Assembly (NCBI RefSeq): GCF_001719615.1
Contig: NZ_MDVX01000012.1
Coordinates: 124,001 to 188,000 of the forward strand
Reading direction: 5' to 3'
Length of the DNA stretch: 64,000 nucleotides
From: Neptunicoccus sediminis
GTDB lineage: Bacteria; Pseudomonadota; Alphaproteobacteria; Rhodobacterales; Rhodobacteraceae
Both the position numbers and the translations under genes were made by a program. The notes under the pieces are model-generated. The model worked only from the letters and a program-made list of their open reading frames with translations. It was not told the DNA's origin and did not search any database. Positions 24,411-35,616 of this stretch are shown here, piece by piece. Positions within the stretch are counted from its first letter, which is position 1, and the number at the start of each line of letters is the position of its first letter.

Positions 24411-25787
24411 TCAGATAAATTCAAAATTGTCTTGTGTCAGGTCATCGGGATCAATTTCAAAAAGCAAGATTTCTGTCCCGCTTGATAATGTTACCATCGT
24501 GCCCGTGTCGCCCCTCTCAATCGTCAGGTCGTCAAAATCCGCACCCGAAATTCGCAGTCTGCCCGTTTCTACAGCGAAGCGCGCCACTACATCATACCCT
24601 TCATCTATTGTGCTGTCGTAAAGCAGGGTTGCAGACTCTGCGCCCGCGAAGATCCGGTCATCGCCGGTGCCGCCCGACAGCGTGACTTGGGCAGCAGCAG
24701 ACATGGATAGGTAGTCATCACCTGCACCACCGTAGGCGTTGTAAGAATTGGGAATGTGGTAGTTGTAAATTCGGTCTTCGCCATCGCCGCCATACACAGT
24801 GTTGTGACCGTAGCCCCCGTAAATGTAGTCATTTCCTTTTCCCCCGAAAAGGAGGTCATCACCGTCCCGTCCAAATATCCTATCGCGGCCATTATTTCCG
24901 TAAACTGTATCATTACCCGAACCTGCAAATATTAAGTCATTGTATTTAGATCCGATAATATGATCGTCGCCGTCTTCTGCGTAAACTGTATCCTCGCGGT
25001 AGTTGACGGTCAGTTCATCTGCGCTGTCCGTACCATACAGGTGCAATCCCTTGATATCCTCTAAACCGAAACTGTCGGCCGAAACCTTCAATAGTTTGAT
25101 TTGCGTGCCGTCCGGACGGGTCAGCACCAGATCCTTACCGTCCGTTTCAATCAAAAGTTCTGCGGAGTTGATCCTCTGATAGCGGTCAAATTTCAGCGTA
25201 TCTTTTTCAGGATTGAAGTCGGTGATCGTAACATTTTGCGAACTGTGCCACAGCTTTACCGTATCCGCGCCTTTTCCTGTAGTGATCGTAACTTCTGCGC
25301 CGCCAGTTTTGAAAACGTCGCTGCCACGTCCGCCATACATCGTGCTGCTGCCGCCCCAAACCGTATATTCATCGTTGCCGCCACCGCCGTATAATTCGGT
25401 GTTTAGGTCGTGGGCCCCAAATGTATCGTGCCCCTTGCCAGCCTCGATATAGAATGTGCCTTTTGTGGAATCTAAGGTAAAGAATCTATCGTTACCTAAG
25501 CCGCCATAATAGTAATTTTCGTCTTTTCTATGGGAACGACCGGAGTAAAAGACATCGTCGCCTTTTCCGCCGTAAACTTCGTCACTGCCAAAGTCATCGT
25601 AAATTCTGTCATCTCCACGGCGCCCCCAGATAGTGTCGTCGCCTCTGTAGCCGTATATACCATTATCGTGTCGGTTTCCGAGCAGGGTATCCCCTGCATC
25701 AGTGCCGTGCCGGTCAAGTTTGTGATACGCTGCACTTTCAGAGAAAGTTGTTAATAACGGGTTTTTCAATAAGTCGTTTGAAGCCAT
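24411..25787 (-). CDS. RTX (haemolysin-type calcium-binding repeat) protein
   Basis: The 458-residue protein consists mainly of GGxGxDxUx-type nonapeptide repeats in two blocks, roughly residues 35-175 and 265-370. Examples are GYRGDDTIWGRRGDDRIY and GGKGNDYIYGGYGHNTVYGGDGEDRIY. A central ITDFNPEKDTLKFDR segment and a similar C-terminal region end in TQDNFEFI. There is no classical signal peptide, as expected for type I secretion through a C-terminal signal. No ABC/HlyD secretion genes adjoin it. Its DNA looks AT-richer than its neighbours, which suggests acquisition. An alternative ATG lies at 25799; 25787 is preferred for AGAAG spacing. No catalytic domain is seen. Confidence 0.85.
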   Translation of the reverse strand: MASNDLLKNPLLTTFSESAAYHKLDRHGTDAGDTLLGNRHDNGIYGYRGDDTIWGRRGDDRIYDDFGSDEVYGGKGDDVFYSGRSHRKDENYYYGGLGNDRFFTLDSTKGTFYIEAGKGHDTFGAHDLNTELYGGGGNDEYTVWGGSSTMYGGRGSDVFKTGGAEVTITTGKGADTVKLWHSSQNVTITDFNPEKDTLKFDRYQRINSAELLIETDGKDLVLTRPDGTQIKLLKVSADSFGLEDIKGLHLYGTDSADELTVNYREDTVYAEDGDDHIIGSKYNDLIFAGSGNDTVYGNNGRDRIFGRDGDDLLFGGKGNDYIYGGYGHNTVYGGDGEDRIYNYHIPNSYNAYGGAGDDYLSMSAAAQVTLSGGTGDDRIFAGAESATLLYDSTIDEGYDVVARFAVETGRLRISGADFDDLTIERGDTGTMVTLSSGTEILLFEIDPDDLTQDNFEFI

Positions 25788-25883
25788 TTTTCTTCTCATG
25801 TCTGCTAATGAATTTCCTTAAAATTGCCCCGACCCGACTCTTATAAACGACGGGCGGTTAACGGAAGTTTAACCTGCGCCACG

Positions 25884-26585
25884 CTATCTTACGACACGTT
25901 GTAAAACCAGATGCCCGACTTCCTTGCTGATGGATTGATGGCTTTGCCAGACCGTGCCGGCGCCATCGACCCAATAGCTGTTCTGGAAGGCCCGTTTGTC
26001 GTTGCCGCAAAGTTCGGTGTATTCGCGTGTGCGGTGGTTGCGGCCAAAGATTGTTATGGTTCCGTCGGCATCTTTCGGGGCTATCGCGCAATTGTAAGTG
26101 TAATCTGCCAGAACGCCTTCCCCGGTCAGGCTGCGCTGGGTGCGTGTGTATGTTTTGGGAAAGGAGCCGCGAAACATTGCGCTGGGAGAGATCGAAAGCT
26201 GCTGTGCAATCAGGTCCACCTGCAAGCCGCGCGTGGCGGTGACGATGCCGGATTGAAGGGTGACGGTTGACTGGTCGCTGCCCATATAGGTGCGATAACG
26301 CCCGTTCACGGCCAGTTCGACGGCGGGTTGGGTCACGCCGAAACGGGGCACGGTCATATAGACCACAGGTCGGCCGAGCGCGGCCATTTGCGCGCGGGTT
26401 GCTTGCGGGGCTTTTTGATCCCCTTCGGCGGTTTCTACCGCGCCTTTTTGCAAACGGGCCTTTGCCATCCCGATGGCGATGTCGCCTAGACCGGGCTGGG
26501 TGCTATGCTCGGAACTGCAAGCGGCTAGCAAGACCATCAGCCCTGCTAGGGCGCGGCGGGCGCCCTTTGGGGGGATTTGTGCCAT
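25884..26585 (-). CDS. yjbF: YjbF/GfcB family lipoprotein
   Basis: A 233-residue protein with a lipobox (LAGLMVLLAAC). It carries YjbF-family features such as VPRFGVTQPAVELAVNGRYRTYMGSDQSTVTLQSGIVTATRGLQVDL and the C-terminal WVDGAGTVWQSHQSIS. YjbF (GfcB in group 4 capsule clusters) is an outer-membrane-associated lipoprotein of exopolysaccharide export. Its ATG overlaps the yjbH stop (TGATG), so it is coupled to that gene. Confidence 0.85.
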   Translation of the reverse strand: MAQIPPKGARRALAGLMVLLAACSSEHSTQPGLGDIAIGMAKARLQKGAVETAEGDQKAPQATRAQMAALGRPVVYMTVPRFGVTQPAVELAVNGRYRTYMGSDQSTVTLQSGIVTATRGLQVDLIAQQLSISPSAMFRGSFPKTYTRTQRSLTGEGVLADYTYNCAIAPKDADGTITIFGRNHRTREYTELCGNDKRAFQNSYWVDGAGTVWQSHQSISKEVGHLVLQRVVR

Positions 26586-28654
26586 CACCGCCAGAACCGT
26601 GCCCAACCTGCTTCCAGACCGGGACGCTGGTATTCGCTGACGGTATCAAACAGACGGTTGTTCACATCCAGACGGGCGCCGCCGTCGCGGGCTTGTGTGT
26701 TCATGTCAATCGCATAGGTCTTACGGTTCGGTGTGCCGATCCCCCAGCTAAGCGGAATGCTCATGCGCAGACCTTTGTTAAAGCTGCCTTCACCGTAATC
26801 TGCAGGGGAGGCATCCGTGACCGTGGCGTAGGCCCCGATGGTCCAGCCATTGGCAAAGACGCGGTCAACAGACAGGGTCGCGCCCCAATCACCGGCAAGA
26901 TAACGGCCCATGTCCAACTGTGCATCCAGACCGGGTGTCACGCTCCAATAGGCCGAGAGATGGCCCGTGACCACGTCGTAATCCTGAAAGCCGAAAAGCT
27001 GGTCGTAATCCCGCTGCTTGGCGTAGTTCACTTCGGCGCCCAAACCCCAGTTCTGGTTGGCCGGCTTCCACAGCAACTCGGTCGAGATGCCGCCAAACAT
27101 GGGTTCGAGATAGCCGACAGAGACGCGGCCAAAGAAATCCGGGGCGGGTTTGAACATCATATCTGCTGTAAGGGTTTCAACCGCAGTTTTGCCTTCGGCC
27201 TTATAGAGCGCCCGATCGGTGCGAACACGGGGCAACCCCGACGGCGGTGGCGTTTCATCTTTCTGGTTGCCAAATACCCGCTGGGTCACAGAGCCGGACA
27301 GCGAGAAACCGGGCGTGATGTAATAATCCGCGCTTGCCCGCAGGCCGCCACTGGCCCGCACGGGGCCGGACCCGTCAAACAGGGACACGGACACATAAGG
27401 CGCAATATTCCAGCGTAAATCGGGATAGATGTCCTGCGCAAACACGCCATTCTCCGGCAGGGTGCGGGCGCTGCGTATTTCAGCGCGGTCGAGAATCTTC
27501 TCCGTGCCCATCGGATCGTTCTCCAGACGCTCCAGATCAGAGCGGCGGATCACCACGCTGGAGGCAGGCACACCGTTGACCACAGGCGTAATCACAAATT
27601 CCTCAACCGAGTGGGGCAGAACAAAGGCCATAGCGCGGGCGGCGCGGCCAACGGCTTGTGCGCCGGAATTAAAGGTGTTGTTGCGCAGGCGCAATTCGGC
27701 GGACCGTCCGTTCACCGCGACAGCTTCAACCGCCAGTCCCTGTTCCTTCAGCACCGTTTCAAACTTCTGACGGGCGGTGGTGGAATAATTCGTATCCTGC
27801 GCCCAATCCGTGCTTTGGGAATAGTTCACCGGACGGGCCACCACGGGCAGGGGGGCACGTTCGCGGGTGCCAACGGCGGGGGGGCGTTTGGGATTGATCG
27901 CGGTAGAGAACCGCAGCGCCACCTCGGAGCCGTGCAGGTAATACAGCCCCACGCTCAGATTATCGCGGCGTTTGAATTCCATGCCAAAATTGAACGGGCT
28001 CTTGCGGTTGATCGCGCCGGATGCCTCCTCGCGGGTGTATTCATCCGAGGAATATTCGCCCTTAAGCGTTAACCCTTTCACGGGTGTACTCCACGCCAGT
28101 CCGCCGAACACCCCGACATCACCGTCAAACCACTGCTTGGACGTGGGCACACCGCCTTGCGGATTGGCGCCGACCCGCAGTGTGGAACTGTCGCTCAGAC
28201 GGCCCCAGCCTAGCCCCGCGGTCAGCCGCAATTTGGGGTGAACGGCTTTGGTGGCGACCAGATATTCCGCACCATAAGCCCCCTGACCCATAAAGTCGCG
28301 CAGGCCAATGGCAACGCCGGGCAGGGTCTCGGTCTCTTCAAGCAGTTGAAATTGCAGATCGAAAGAGCGGTCGTTATCCTCTCCGGCGATGGTCCAGTCG
28401 ATGAGATCGGAATACCGGAAAGAGGCCGACAGCCGTTTGGTCAGTTGAAAGGACAGCGTGACCTTGCGATCAGAGGCCGACCCCGAGATCGTGCCCGTGA
28501 CCTGACCGTCGGGCTGTGGCTCGGCGCTTGGCATGTCGATCAGACCGGAATTGCCATAAAGGTTCAACGCGGGCGTTGCCTGTGGTGTCGCCATTCCGGC
28601 TGACAGTGCCAGCACCGAAATACCACCGAATGCCGCCTTAACCAGTTTCGCCAT
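26585..28654 (-). CDS. yjbH: YjbH/GfcD family outer-membrane beta-barrel protein
   Basis: The 689-residue protein has a signal peptide (LVKAAFGGISVLALSAGMATPQA) and the YjbH signature LNLYGNSGLIDMPSAEPQPDGQ. Many alternating beta-strand segments follow, ending in an aromatic strand (GLEAGWARFWR). This fits the large outer-membrane porin-like component of YjbEFGH/Gfc polysaccharide secretion. Start 28654 is preferred over a longer N terminus because it begins the signal peptide. It is cotranscribed with yjbF; yjbE and yjbG homologues are not adjacent. Confidence 0.87.
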   Translation of the reverse strand: MAKLVKAAFGGISVLALSAGMATPQATPALNLYGNSGLIDMPSAEPQPDGQVTGTISGSASDRKVTLSFQLTKRLSASFRYSDLIDWTIAGEDNDRSFDLQFQLLEETETLPGVAIGLRDFMGQGAYGAEYLVATKAVHPKLRLTAGLGWGRLSDSSTLRVGANPQGGVPTSKQWFDGDVGVFGGLAWSTPVKGLTLKGEYSSDEYTREEASGAINRKSPFNFGMEFKRRDNLSVGLYYLHGSEVALRFSTAINPKRPPAVGTRERAPLPVVARPVNYSQSTDWAQDTNYSTTARQKFETVLKEQGLAVEAVAVNGRSAELRLRNNTFNSGAQAVGRAARAMAFVLPHSVEEFVITPVVNGVPASSVVIRRSDLERLENDPMGTEKILDRAEIRSARTLPENGVFAQDIYPDLRWNIAPYVSVSLFDGSGPVRASGGLRASADYYITPGFSLSGSVTQRVFGNQKDETPPPSGLPRVRTDRALYKAEGKTAVETLTADMMFKPAPDFFGRVSVGYLEPMFGGISTELLWKPANQNWGLGAEVNYAKQRDYDQLFGFQDYDVVTGHLSAYWSVTPGLDAQLDMGRYLAGDWGATLSVDRVFANGWTIGAYATVTDASPADYGEGSFNKGLRMSIPLSWGIGTPNRKTYAIDMNTQARDGGARLDVNNRLFDTVSEYQRPGLEAGWARFWR

Positions 28655-28965
28655 CTCCAGCCCCCGACCGTTTCTTTGCAAAGTCTTTTAAGCCTTTTGA
28701 CATATACCCTGCCAAACCGAAAGTGTTTCGCGCCGCTTTCGCAGGGATTGACGCAAGAAAAACACCTGCTTTTGCGCCTTATCGTCCTTTTATGGCCACA
28801 GCCGCGCCAACCCCTGACGCTGCGGTGTCTCGGCGGCGATTTTCCGGTCGTAAAACGGACGGTTGTGAATTGCGCTGATTTTTGTAAGTTGCGCCCCGAT
28901 GCCTGCGGTTTGACGCATTGTCTGTAGCGGGCAAAATTCGCGGTGGGAAACTTCCCAAGCAAGAG
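28655..28965. other. Gene-free stretch between divergent yjbH and groES
   Basis: About 310 bases with no supported gene. It must hold the yjbH promoter on the minus strand. Minus-strand reading frames here have no recognisable protein. The downstream part is the groES control region, described separately. Confidence 0.6.
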
Positions 28966-28994
28966 TTGACTCTTGCAACGCAGCTTCCTAAATA
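28966..28994 (+). promoter_or_regulatory. Promoter of groES-groEL
   Basis: A -35 box TTGACT (28966-28971) and a -10 box TAAATA (28989-28994) are separated by 17 bases, the ideal sigma-70 distance. The expected start site lies near 29001, directly against the CIRCE element. Confidence 0.8.
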
Positions 28995-29002
28995 GTGCGC
29001 TG

Positions 29003-29029
29003 TTAGCACTCACGGGAGGCGAGTGCTAA
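29003..29029. promoter_or_regulatory. CIRCE operator (HrcA binding site)
   Basis: A perfect TTAGCACTC-N9-GAGTGCTAA inverted repeat lies immediately downstream of the -10 box and 51 bases before groES. This is the classical HrcA repressor site that releases groE transcription on heat shock. Confidence 0.97.
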
Positions 29030-29079
29030 TGGCTCGATGGCCTCCCTGAAATGTAACCAAGAGTTAAGGAGCACTCTCC

Positions 29080-29367
29080 ATGGCACTCAAACCTTTGCAC
29101 GACCGTGTACTGGTTCGTCGGCTTGAAGGCGACGAAAAAACCGCAGGCGGTCTGATCATTCCGGATTCTGCAAAAGAGAAACCGGCTGAGGGCGAAATCA
29201 TCGCTCTGGGCGAAGGCGCGCGCAAAGATAGCGGCGAACTGATCCCAATGGCTGTAAGCGTTGGCGATAAAGTGTTGTTCGGTAAATGGTCCGGCACAGA
29301 AGTATCCGTCGACGGTGAAGAGCTGTTGATGATGAAAGAATCCGACATTCTCGGCATTCTTTCCTAA
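29080..29367 (+). CDS. groES: Co-chaperonin GroES
   Basis: The 95-residue lid of the GroEL chamber contains the typical [26 protein letters not shown] with the mobile loop, and [17 protein letters not shown]. The length is normal. AAGGAG lies about 8 bases before the ATG. It is controlled by the CIRCE promoter and followed by groEL after 33 bases. Confidence 0.98.
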   Translation: MALKPLHDRVLVRRLEGDEKTAGGLIIPDSAKEKPAEGEIIALGEGARKDSGELIPMAVSVGDKVLFGKWSGTEVSVDGEELLMMKESDILGILS

Positions 29368-29388
29368 ACCGAACCGAAATACGAATAG

Positions 29389-31050
<1,662 letters not shown>

Positions 31051-31083
31051 GAACCGGCTTTGGCCTTCGGGCCAAAACGGTTC
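31051..31083 (+). terminator. First hairpin after groEL
   Basis: Nested stems GAACCG/CGGTTC and TTTGGCC/GGCCAAA close on a TTCG tetraloop right after the stop. No T-run follows, so it probably protects the mRNA end. Confidence 0.6.
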
Positions 31084-31154
31084 CGCCTGACAGGGTTTTG
31101 GCGGCAACGCCAAGACACGAACAGGCCACCCAAACCGACGTTAAAGTCAAAAGA

Positions 31155-31191
31155 ACGGCCCCGCAGAACACCGCGGGGCCGTTTTTCTTTT
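31155..31191 (+). terminator. Intrinsic terminator of groESL
   Basis: A 10-bp stem ACGGCCCCGC/GCGGGGCCGT is followed by TTTTCTTTT, 105 bases after groEL. Confidence 0.88.
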
Positions 31192-31315
31192 ATGCGACCG
31201 GGTTTGATACAAAAATCGCTTTGAAGCTGGCACCTTGACCGTTTTTATTTTGACAAACGTGTGAGCGGGGGCGAATAGCATTGTGGGATATGTAAAATCT
31301 CTGTTCACACGTTTC

Positions 31316-32155
31316 ATGCAATTAATCGTCCTTACCATCCTCACCATGATTGCTTTTGCGGCCAATTCGGTTCTGAACCGGATGGGGCTGGCGGGCGGGC
31401 TGATTGATCCGGCCGGATTTGCCCTTGTACGCGTGGCAAGCGGGGCGGCGATGCTGGTCGTGTTGGTGGCTATGCGTCAGGGGCTCCTTGAGGGTTTTCT
31501 CGCACCTGCCCGTGGCTGGGCTGTGGTCGGGCTGGCGGCCTATATGCTCGGGTTTTCCTTTGCTTATGTGGCGCTTGATGCGGGGACGGGGGCGTTGATC
31601 CTGTTTGGCGGCGTGCAGATTACCATGTTTGCAGGTGCTGTGCTGTCGGGCCGGACACCTGTGCCTTTACAATGGTTCGGCGCGGCGATTGCCTTTGGCG
31701 GGTTGATCTATCTGCTGGCGCCTTCGGCCAGTGCGCCTGATCCTGTCAGCGCTTTGCTGATGGGGATTGCGGCAATCGGGTGGGGGATCTATTCGCTGAT
31801 CGGCCAAAAAACAGCCGATCCACTCGGCGCCACGGCTGCGCATTTTCTATTGGCTCTGCCGTTTGTGGCACTGGGGCTATTCCTGACCTTCTCGCTGCAT
31901 GTCACGCCTTGGGGCCTGATGCTTGCGGTCCTGTCAGGGGCTGTGACCTCGGGGCTTGGCTATGCGCTGTGGTATCGGGTGCTGCCCCAACTGGCGACCG
32001 CCAGTGCAGCCGTGGCACAACTGAGCGTACCTGTCATTACCGCATTGGGCGGCGCTGTGTTTCTGGCAGAGCCTCTGAGCCTTGAATTCGCAATTGCCTC
32101 GGCGCTGGTGCTCGGGGGGATTGGCGTTTCGGTTTACGCCGCAAACCGCCGGTAA
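31316..32155 (+). CDS. DMT-family (EamA) membrane transporter
   Basis: A protein of about 279 residues with ten predicted membrane segments in two EamA halves. The N terminus [25 protein letters not shown] and the later FGGVQITMF and [31 protein letters not shown] resemble drug/metabolite exporters. The start is uncertain: a GTG at 31283 would add 11 residues, and neither candidate has a strong ribosome site. The substrate cannot be deduced. Confidence 0.85.
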   Translation: MQLIVLTILTMIAFAANSVLNRMGLAGGLIDPAGFALVRVASGAAMLVVLVAMRQGLLEGFLAPARGWAVVGLAAYMLGFSFAYVALDAGTGALILFGGVQITMFAGAVLSGRTPVPLQWFGAAIAFGGLIYLLAPSASAPDPVSALLMGIAAIGWGIYSLIGQKTADPLGATAAHFLLALPFVALGLFLTFSLHVTPWGLMLAVLSGAVTSGLGYALWYRVLPQLATASAAVAQLSVPVITALGGAVFLAEPLSLEFAIASALVLGGIGVSVYAANRR

Positions 32156-32204
32156 CTCTGCCGGTTTCTTGACAAAACCGGTGCCGCTGCCTTTATGCTG
32201 GATT

Positions 32205-32921
32205 ATGAAAGCAGCCTTGTTCGTAGTTTGGATTTTCGGAATGGTCACATTCATTGCCCCCGCCGCCCGAGCCGGTGAATGTGTGATCCTGCTGCACGGT
32301 CTCGCGCGCTCTGCAAACTCGATGCTCCTGATGGAGTGGCGGTTAAAGCGCGCCGGCTATCACGTTGTAAACCTTGACTATCCCAGCAAGGACGCCACGA
32401 TTGAGGAACTGGCCAACAGCGCTATTCCAGCCGCGCTGTATCAGTGCCGGTCTGCGCGTAAGGTGCATTTTGTGACCCATTCCATGGGCGGTATTCTTCT
32501 GCGGTATTACATGGCCCATGTCTCGCAGGTGCCGGCCCGTCTGGGCCGGACGGTCATGCTTGCGCCGCCCAACAAGGGCACCGAGGTCGTGGACCAGATG
32601 AACGATGTGCCGGGGTTTGAGTTCTGGAACGGGGTCGCGGGGATGCAGCTTGGCACGGGGCCGGACAGTCTGCCTTCAAAACTGGGTCCGGTGCGGTTTC
32701 CGGTGGGGATCATCGCAGGCGACCAGACGATGAACCCGCTGTTATCATCGCTGATCGACGGGCCGAATGACGGCAAGGTCAGTGTGGAAAGCACCAAAGT
32801 GGAGGGAATGGCGGATCACATCGTTTTGCACGTGACCCACACCTTTATGATGAACAACCCGAAGGTCTATGAGCAGGTAGAGTACTTCCTGAAATACGGC
32901 GCGTTCAAGCGGGGCCCGTGA
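32205..32921 (+). CDS. Secreted lipase-like alpha/beta hydrolase
   Basis: A 238-residue protein with a signal peptide ([20 protein letters not shown]). The oxyanion motif is [14 protein letters not shown] and the nucleophile elbow THSMGG (GxSxG). A C-terminal His occurs in HVTHTFMM. It resembles small acetyltransferase/lipase proteins of the periplasm. The last 17 bases overlap the convergent purK. No clear ribosome site precedes the ATG at 32205, but the signal peptide supports it. Confidence 0.83.
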   Translation: MKAALFVVWIFGMVTFIAPAARAGECVILLHGLARSANSMLLMEWRLKRAGYHVVNLDYPSKDATIEELANSAIPAALYQCRSARKVHFVTHSMGGILLRYYMAHVSQVPARLGRTVMLAPPNKGTEVVDQMNDVPGFEFWNGVAGMQLGTGPDSLPSKLGPVRFPVGIIAGDQTMNPLLSSLIDGPNDGKVSVESTKVEGMADHIVLHVTHTFMMNNPKVYEQVEYFLKYGAFKRGP

Positions 32922-33978
32922 TCTTGTTCACATGGCCCATCTTGCGACCCGGCTTGGCATCCGCCTTGCCATAAAGGTGCAGCCCGACGCTGGAATCTTG
33001 TGACAGGGTTGCGACGTCATTGACCTCATCCCCGATCAGGTTCGTCATGACCACGTTGGAATGTCGTTTCCCGTCCCCCAGGGGCCAGCCTGCCACCGCG
33101 CGGATGTGCTGCTCGAACTGGTCGATTACACAGCCGTTCTGGGTCCAGTGGCCGGAGTTGTGAACCCTCGGTGCGATTTCATTCACGATCAACCCCTGAG
33201 GTGTAACGAACAGTTCCACACCCATGACGCCCACGTAATCCAGCGCGTTCAGGATCTGTCCGGTCAGGATAATCGCATCCGTGTGCTGGCTTCGGTTCAG
33301 TCTGGCGGGCAGGGTGGTGGTGTGCAGGATACCATCGCGATGGACGTTTTCGCCGGGGTCAAAGCAGGTCACAGCCCCGTCCTGCGCCCGTGCGCCAATG
33401 ACCGAGACTTCATGGCTGAAATCAACGAAACCTTCAAGAACTGACGGCGTTTCGCCCAGTTCCTGCCATGCAGATGTTGGATTTGTGCTATCTGTCAGAC
33501 GAACCTGACCCTTGCCATCATAGCCGAAACGACGGGTTTTCAGGATCGAAGGCACGCCGATCTGCTTGACCGCTTTCTGCAGGTCCTCGGGGGTTTCTAC
33601 ATTGGCATAGGGCGCGCATTTCAGGCCCAGCGAGGTCAGGAAATCCTTTTCAACAATCCGGTCCTGTGAGGTGGCCAGCGCACGACGGTTTGGCAGAACA
33701 GGGCGGAGGGTTTCAAGTAGATCCAGCGCCTCTGCGGGGATGTTTTCAAATTCGTAAGTGATCACATCAACGGATTGCGCAAAACTTCGCAGGGCGTCAG
33801 CGTCCTCGTAAGGGGCGGTGGTCACGTGGTCCGCCACCTGTCCGGCAGGGGGATTGGCACCGGGTTCAAAAATGTGGGACTTGAAGCCCAGACGGGAGGC
33901 CGCAACAGAGAGCATCCGCCCCAGTTGGCCGCCGCCCAGAATGCCGATGGTTGCGCCGGTTTGCAGGGGGTTAGTCAT
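32905..33978 (-). CDS. purK: N5-carboxyaminoimidazole ribonucleotide synthase
   Basis: This ATP-grasp enzyme makes N5-CAIR from AIR, ATP and bicarbonate in purine synthesis. The 357-residue protein starts [30 protein letters not shown] and includes [25 protein letters not shown] and [23 protein letters not shown]. It overlaps the purE end by 8 bases in the usual purEK arrangement. Confidence 0.96.
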   Translation of the reverse strand: MTNPLQTGATIGILGGGQLGRMLSVAASRLGFKSHIFEPGANPPAGQVADHVTTAPYEDADALRSFAQSVDVITYEFENIPAEALDLLETLRPVLPNRRALATSQDRIVEKDFLTSLGLKCAPYANVETPEDLQKAVKQIGVPSILKTRRFGYDGKGQVRLTDSTNPTSAWQELGETPSVLEGFVDFSHEVSVIGARAQDGAVTCFDPGENVHRDGILHTTTLPARLNRSQHTDAIILTGQILNALDYVGVMGVELFVTPQGLIVNEIAPRVHNSGHWTQNGCVIDQFEQHIRAVAGWPLGDGKRHSNVVMTNLIGDEVNDVATLSQDSSVGLHLYGKADAKPGRKMGHVNKITGPA

Positions 33979-34459
33979 CTACTGGTTCTTCCGGAATAGA
34001 GGCGCTGAGCGCTGTGCGCCAGTCGTCAAGTTTTCGGGCAAGGTCGGGATCGGAATTGGCCAGAATAGCCGCTGCCATCAGTCCGGCATTGGCAGCACCC
34101 GCAGGACCGATTGCCATTGTGCCCACAGGAAAGCCTTTAGGCATCTGCACGATGGAATAAAGACTGTCCACACCGGACAGAGCTTTGGTTTGCACCGGCA
34201 CCCCCAGCACAGGCACGCGGGTTTTGGAGGAGACCATACCGGGCAGATGGGCGGCACCGCCTGCACCGGCGATAATCACCTGTAAACCCCGCTCCGCCGC
34301 GGTCTTTCCGTAAGTCCAGAGCCGGTCGGGGGTGCGATGGGCCGAAACGATCTTGCTTTCGTAAGCCACGCCAAGTTCATCCAGTATATCGGCTGCGTGT
34401 TTCATAGTGGGCCAGTCCGATTGGCTGCCCATGATGATCCCGACTTTAACCTGTGTCAT
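33971..34459 (-). CDS. purE: N5-carboxyaminoimidazole ribonucleotide mutase
   Basis: The 162-residue class I PurE moves the carboxyl group of N5-CAIR to give CAIR. It carries [25 protein letters not shown] (with the catalytic His) and [26 protein letters not shown]. The start at 34459 (MTQVKVG) is preferred over an upstream in-frame codon. First gene of purEK. Confidence 0.96.
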   Translation of the reverse strand: MTQVKVGIIMGSQSDWPTMKHAADILDELGVAYESKIVSAHRTPDRLWTYGKTAAERGLQVIIAGAGGAAHLPGMVSSKTRVPVLGVPVQTKALSGVDSLYSIVQMPKGFPVGTMAIGPAGAANAGLMAAAILANSDPDLARKLDDWRTALSASIPEEPVDD

Positions 34460-34513
34460 CCGGTAAATCCGCCTGTTTGGTAAAGAAGGCCGCACTATAG
34501 GTAAAATGTGGAT

Positions 34514-34732
34514 TTAGGCAATAATGTCAGGGGTAATTTCGTCTTCCAGACGGCGGATTTCATCTTTGATCGCCAGTTTCTGCCGTTTGAGCCGTTGCAG
34601 CGTCAGCGCATCGGCGTGACCTTTGTCGTGCAACGCGTGAATAGCCTCGTCCAGATCCCTGTGTTCTTGTCGTCGGGTCCCGAGTTTGACGCGGAGCACC
34701 TCTGTGCGATCCATCTGCGGTGAAGATGTCAT
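34514..34732 (-). CDS. YdcH family (DUF465) small protein
   Basis: A 72-residue, highly charged alpha-helical protein ending LKRQKLAIKDEIRRLEDEI, the DUF465 signature. It probably forms a coiled-coil hairpin. Function is unknown. AGGA stands 7 bases before the ATG at 34732, which decides the start over an upstream in-frame codon. It lies 54 bases upstream of purE on the same strand. Confidence 0.82.
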   Translation of the reverse strand: MTSSPQMDRTEVLRVKLGTRRQEHRDLDEAIHALHDKGHADALTLQRLKRQKLAIKDEIRRLEDEITPDIIA

Positions 34733-34812
34733 GAAAGTCCTGCAAAGTAAGTCACGGGCGTTCATCTTAACGTGATCTGAAACCGCTTAACAACCAATCG
34801 TTTCAATAAGTT

Positions 34813-34841
34813 CTTGAGAATCCGGCAAGGCCGCCCCATAT
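34813..34841 (+). promoter_or_regulatory. RpoH (sigma-32)-type promoter of hsp20
   Basis: CTTGAGA (34813-34819) and CCCATAT (34835-34841) are separated by 15 bases. This is close to the sigma-32 consensus CTTGAAA-N(13-17)-CCCATNT. It lies 64 bases before the hsp20 ATG. Confidence 0.8.
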
Positions 34842-34904
34842 TCTTTACAGGGTCGCCGCTTTCGGGGCTCTGATAAAGTCGCTTAACCGTAAAGGGCTTA
34901 CTGT

Positions 34905-35318
34905 ATGACAAAGATATCTTTTGCCTCGCATCCGTTTTTGCTCGGGTTTGAACAGCTTGATAGGCTGGTTGAACGCACAGCAAAGTCGGGGAACGAAGGC
35001 TACCCCCCGTATAATATTGAACAAAGTGCCGATGATTCCTATCGCATTACTTTGGCGGTTGCCGGTTTTCGCGATGAAGATCTGGCGATCACGCTGGAAA
35101 ATGCACAATTGGTCATTCGCGGGCGGCAGGTGGACGACAGCGATGGTCGCGTGTTCCTGCATCGGGGCATTGCCGCACGCCAGTTCCAGCGCTCTTTCGT
35201 GCTGGCCGAAGGCGTAGAGGTGGCTGGCGCATCAATGGAAAACGGGTTGCTGCACGTGGATTTGCGCCGCTCGGTTCCTGAAACGGTGGTTCAGACCATC
35301 GAAATCAATAACAAGTAG
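34905..35318 (+). CDS. Hsp20/alpha-crystallin small heat-shock protein
   Basis: A 137-residue ATP-independent holdase. The alpha-crystallin domain runs from about residue 36 (YNIEQSADDSYRITLAVAGFRDEDLAITLE) through FQRSFVLAEGVEVAGASMENGLLHVDLRR. The N-terminal segment HPFLLGFEQLDRLVERTAK is typical of alphaproteobacterial IbpA-like proteins. It has an RpoH-like promoter and is followed after 11 bases by a DUF1150 gene. Confidence 0.94.
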   Translation: MTKISFASHPFLLGFEQLDRLVERTAKSGNEGYPPYNIEQSADDSYRITLAVAGFRDEDLAITLENAQLVIRGRQVDDSDGRVFLHRGIAARQFQRSFVLAEGVEVAGASMENGLLHVDLRRSVPETVVQTIEINNK

Positions 35319-35329
35319 GAGGCACGATT

Positions 35330-35557
35330 ATGGACGTTAAGTTTAATTTTCCCTTCAAATTCGATGACCGTACAGTTTATGTGCGGCCGGTTGAGTTTTC
35401 GGATCTGCCCGAGGATCTGCGCGAGCAGTTGAACGGGGACGAGCATATTTATGCCATCCATTCCGAAAGCGGAGAGCGACTGGCGCTGGCCAAAGACCGC
35501 GAAATCGCTTTTGCACTGGCCCGAACCAACGAGTTCGAACCCGTAAGTGTTCATTAA
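35330..35557 (+). CDS. DUF1150 family protein
   Basis: The 75-residue protein (VYVRPVEFSDLPEDLREQLNG, IYAIHSESGERLALAKDREIAFALAR) matches DUF1150, which in alphaproteobacteria regularly follows the small heat-shock gene. AGGAGGCACGATT precedes the ATG. Its role is unknown, but its place in the operon suggests it works in heat stress. Confidence 0.88.
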   Translation: MDVKFNFPFKFDDRTVYVRPVEFSDLPEDLREQLNGDEHIYAIHSESGERLALAKDREIAFALARTNEFEPVSVH

Positions 35558-35616
35558 AGGGAAACGCTTGAAAAAGTGTTAATGTGACGGTCAAAGCGGG
35601 AAGGCTCCCGCTTTGG

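Noticed and set aside
26267-27418. 383-codon plus-strand frame over yjbF/yjbH
   Set aside because: It is Arg/Pro/Cys-rich shadow sequence opposite two well-supported genes.
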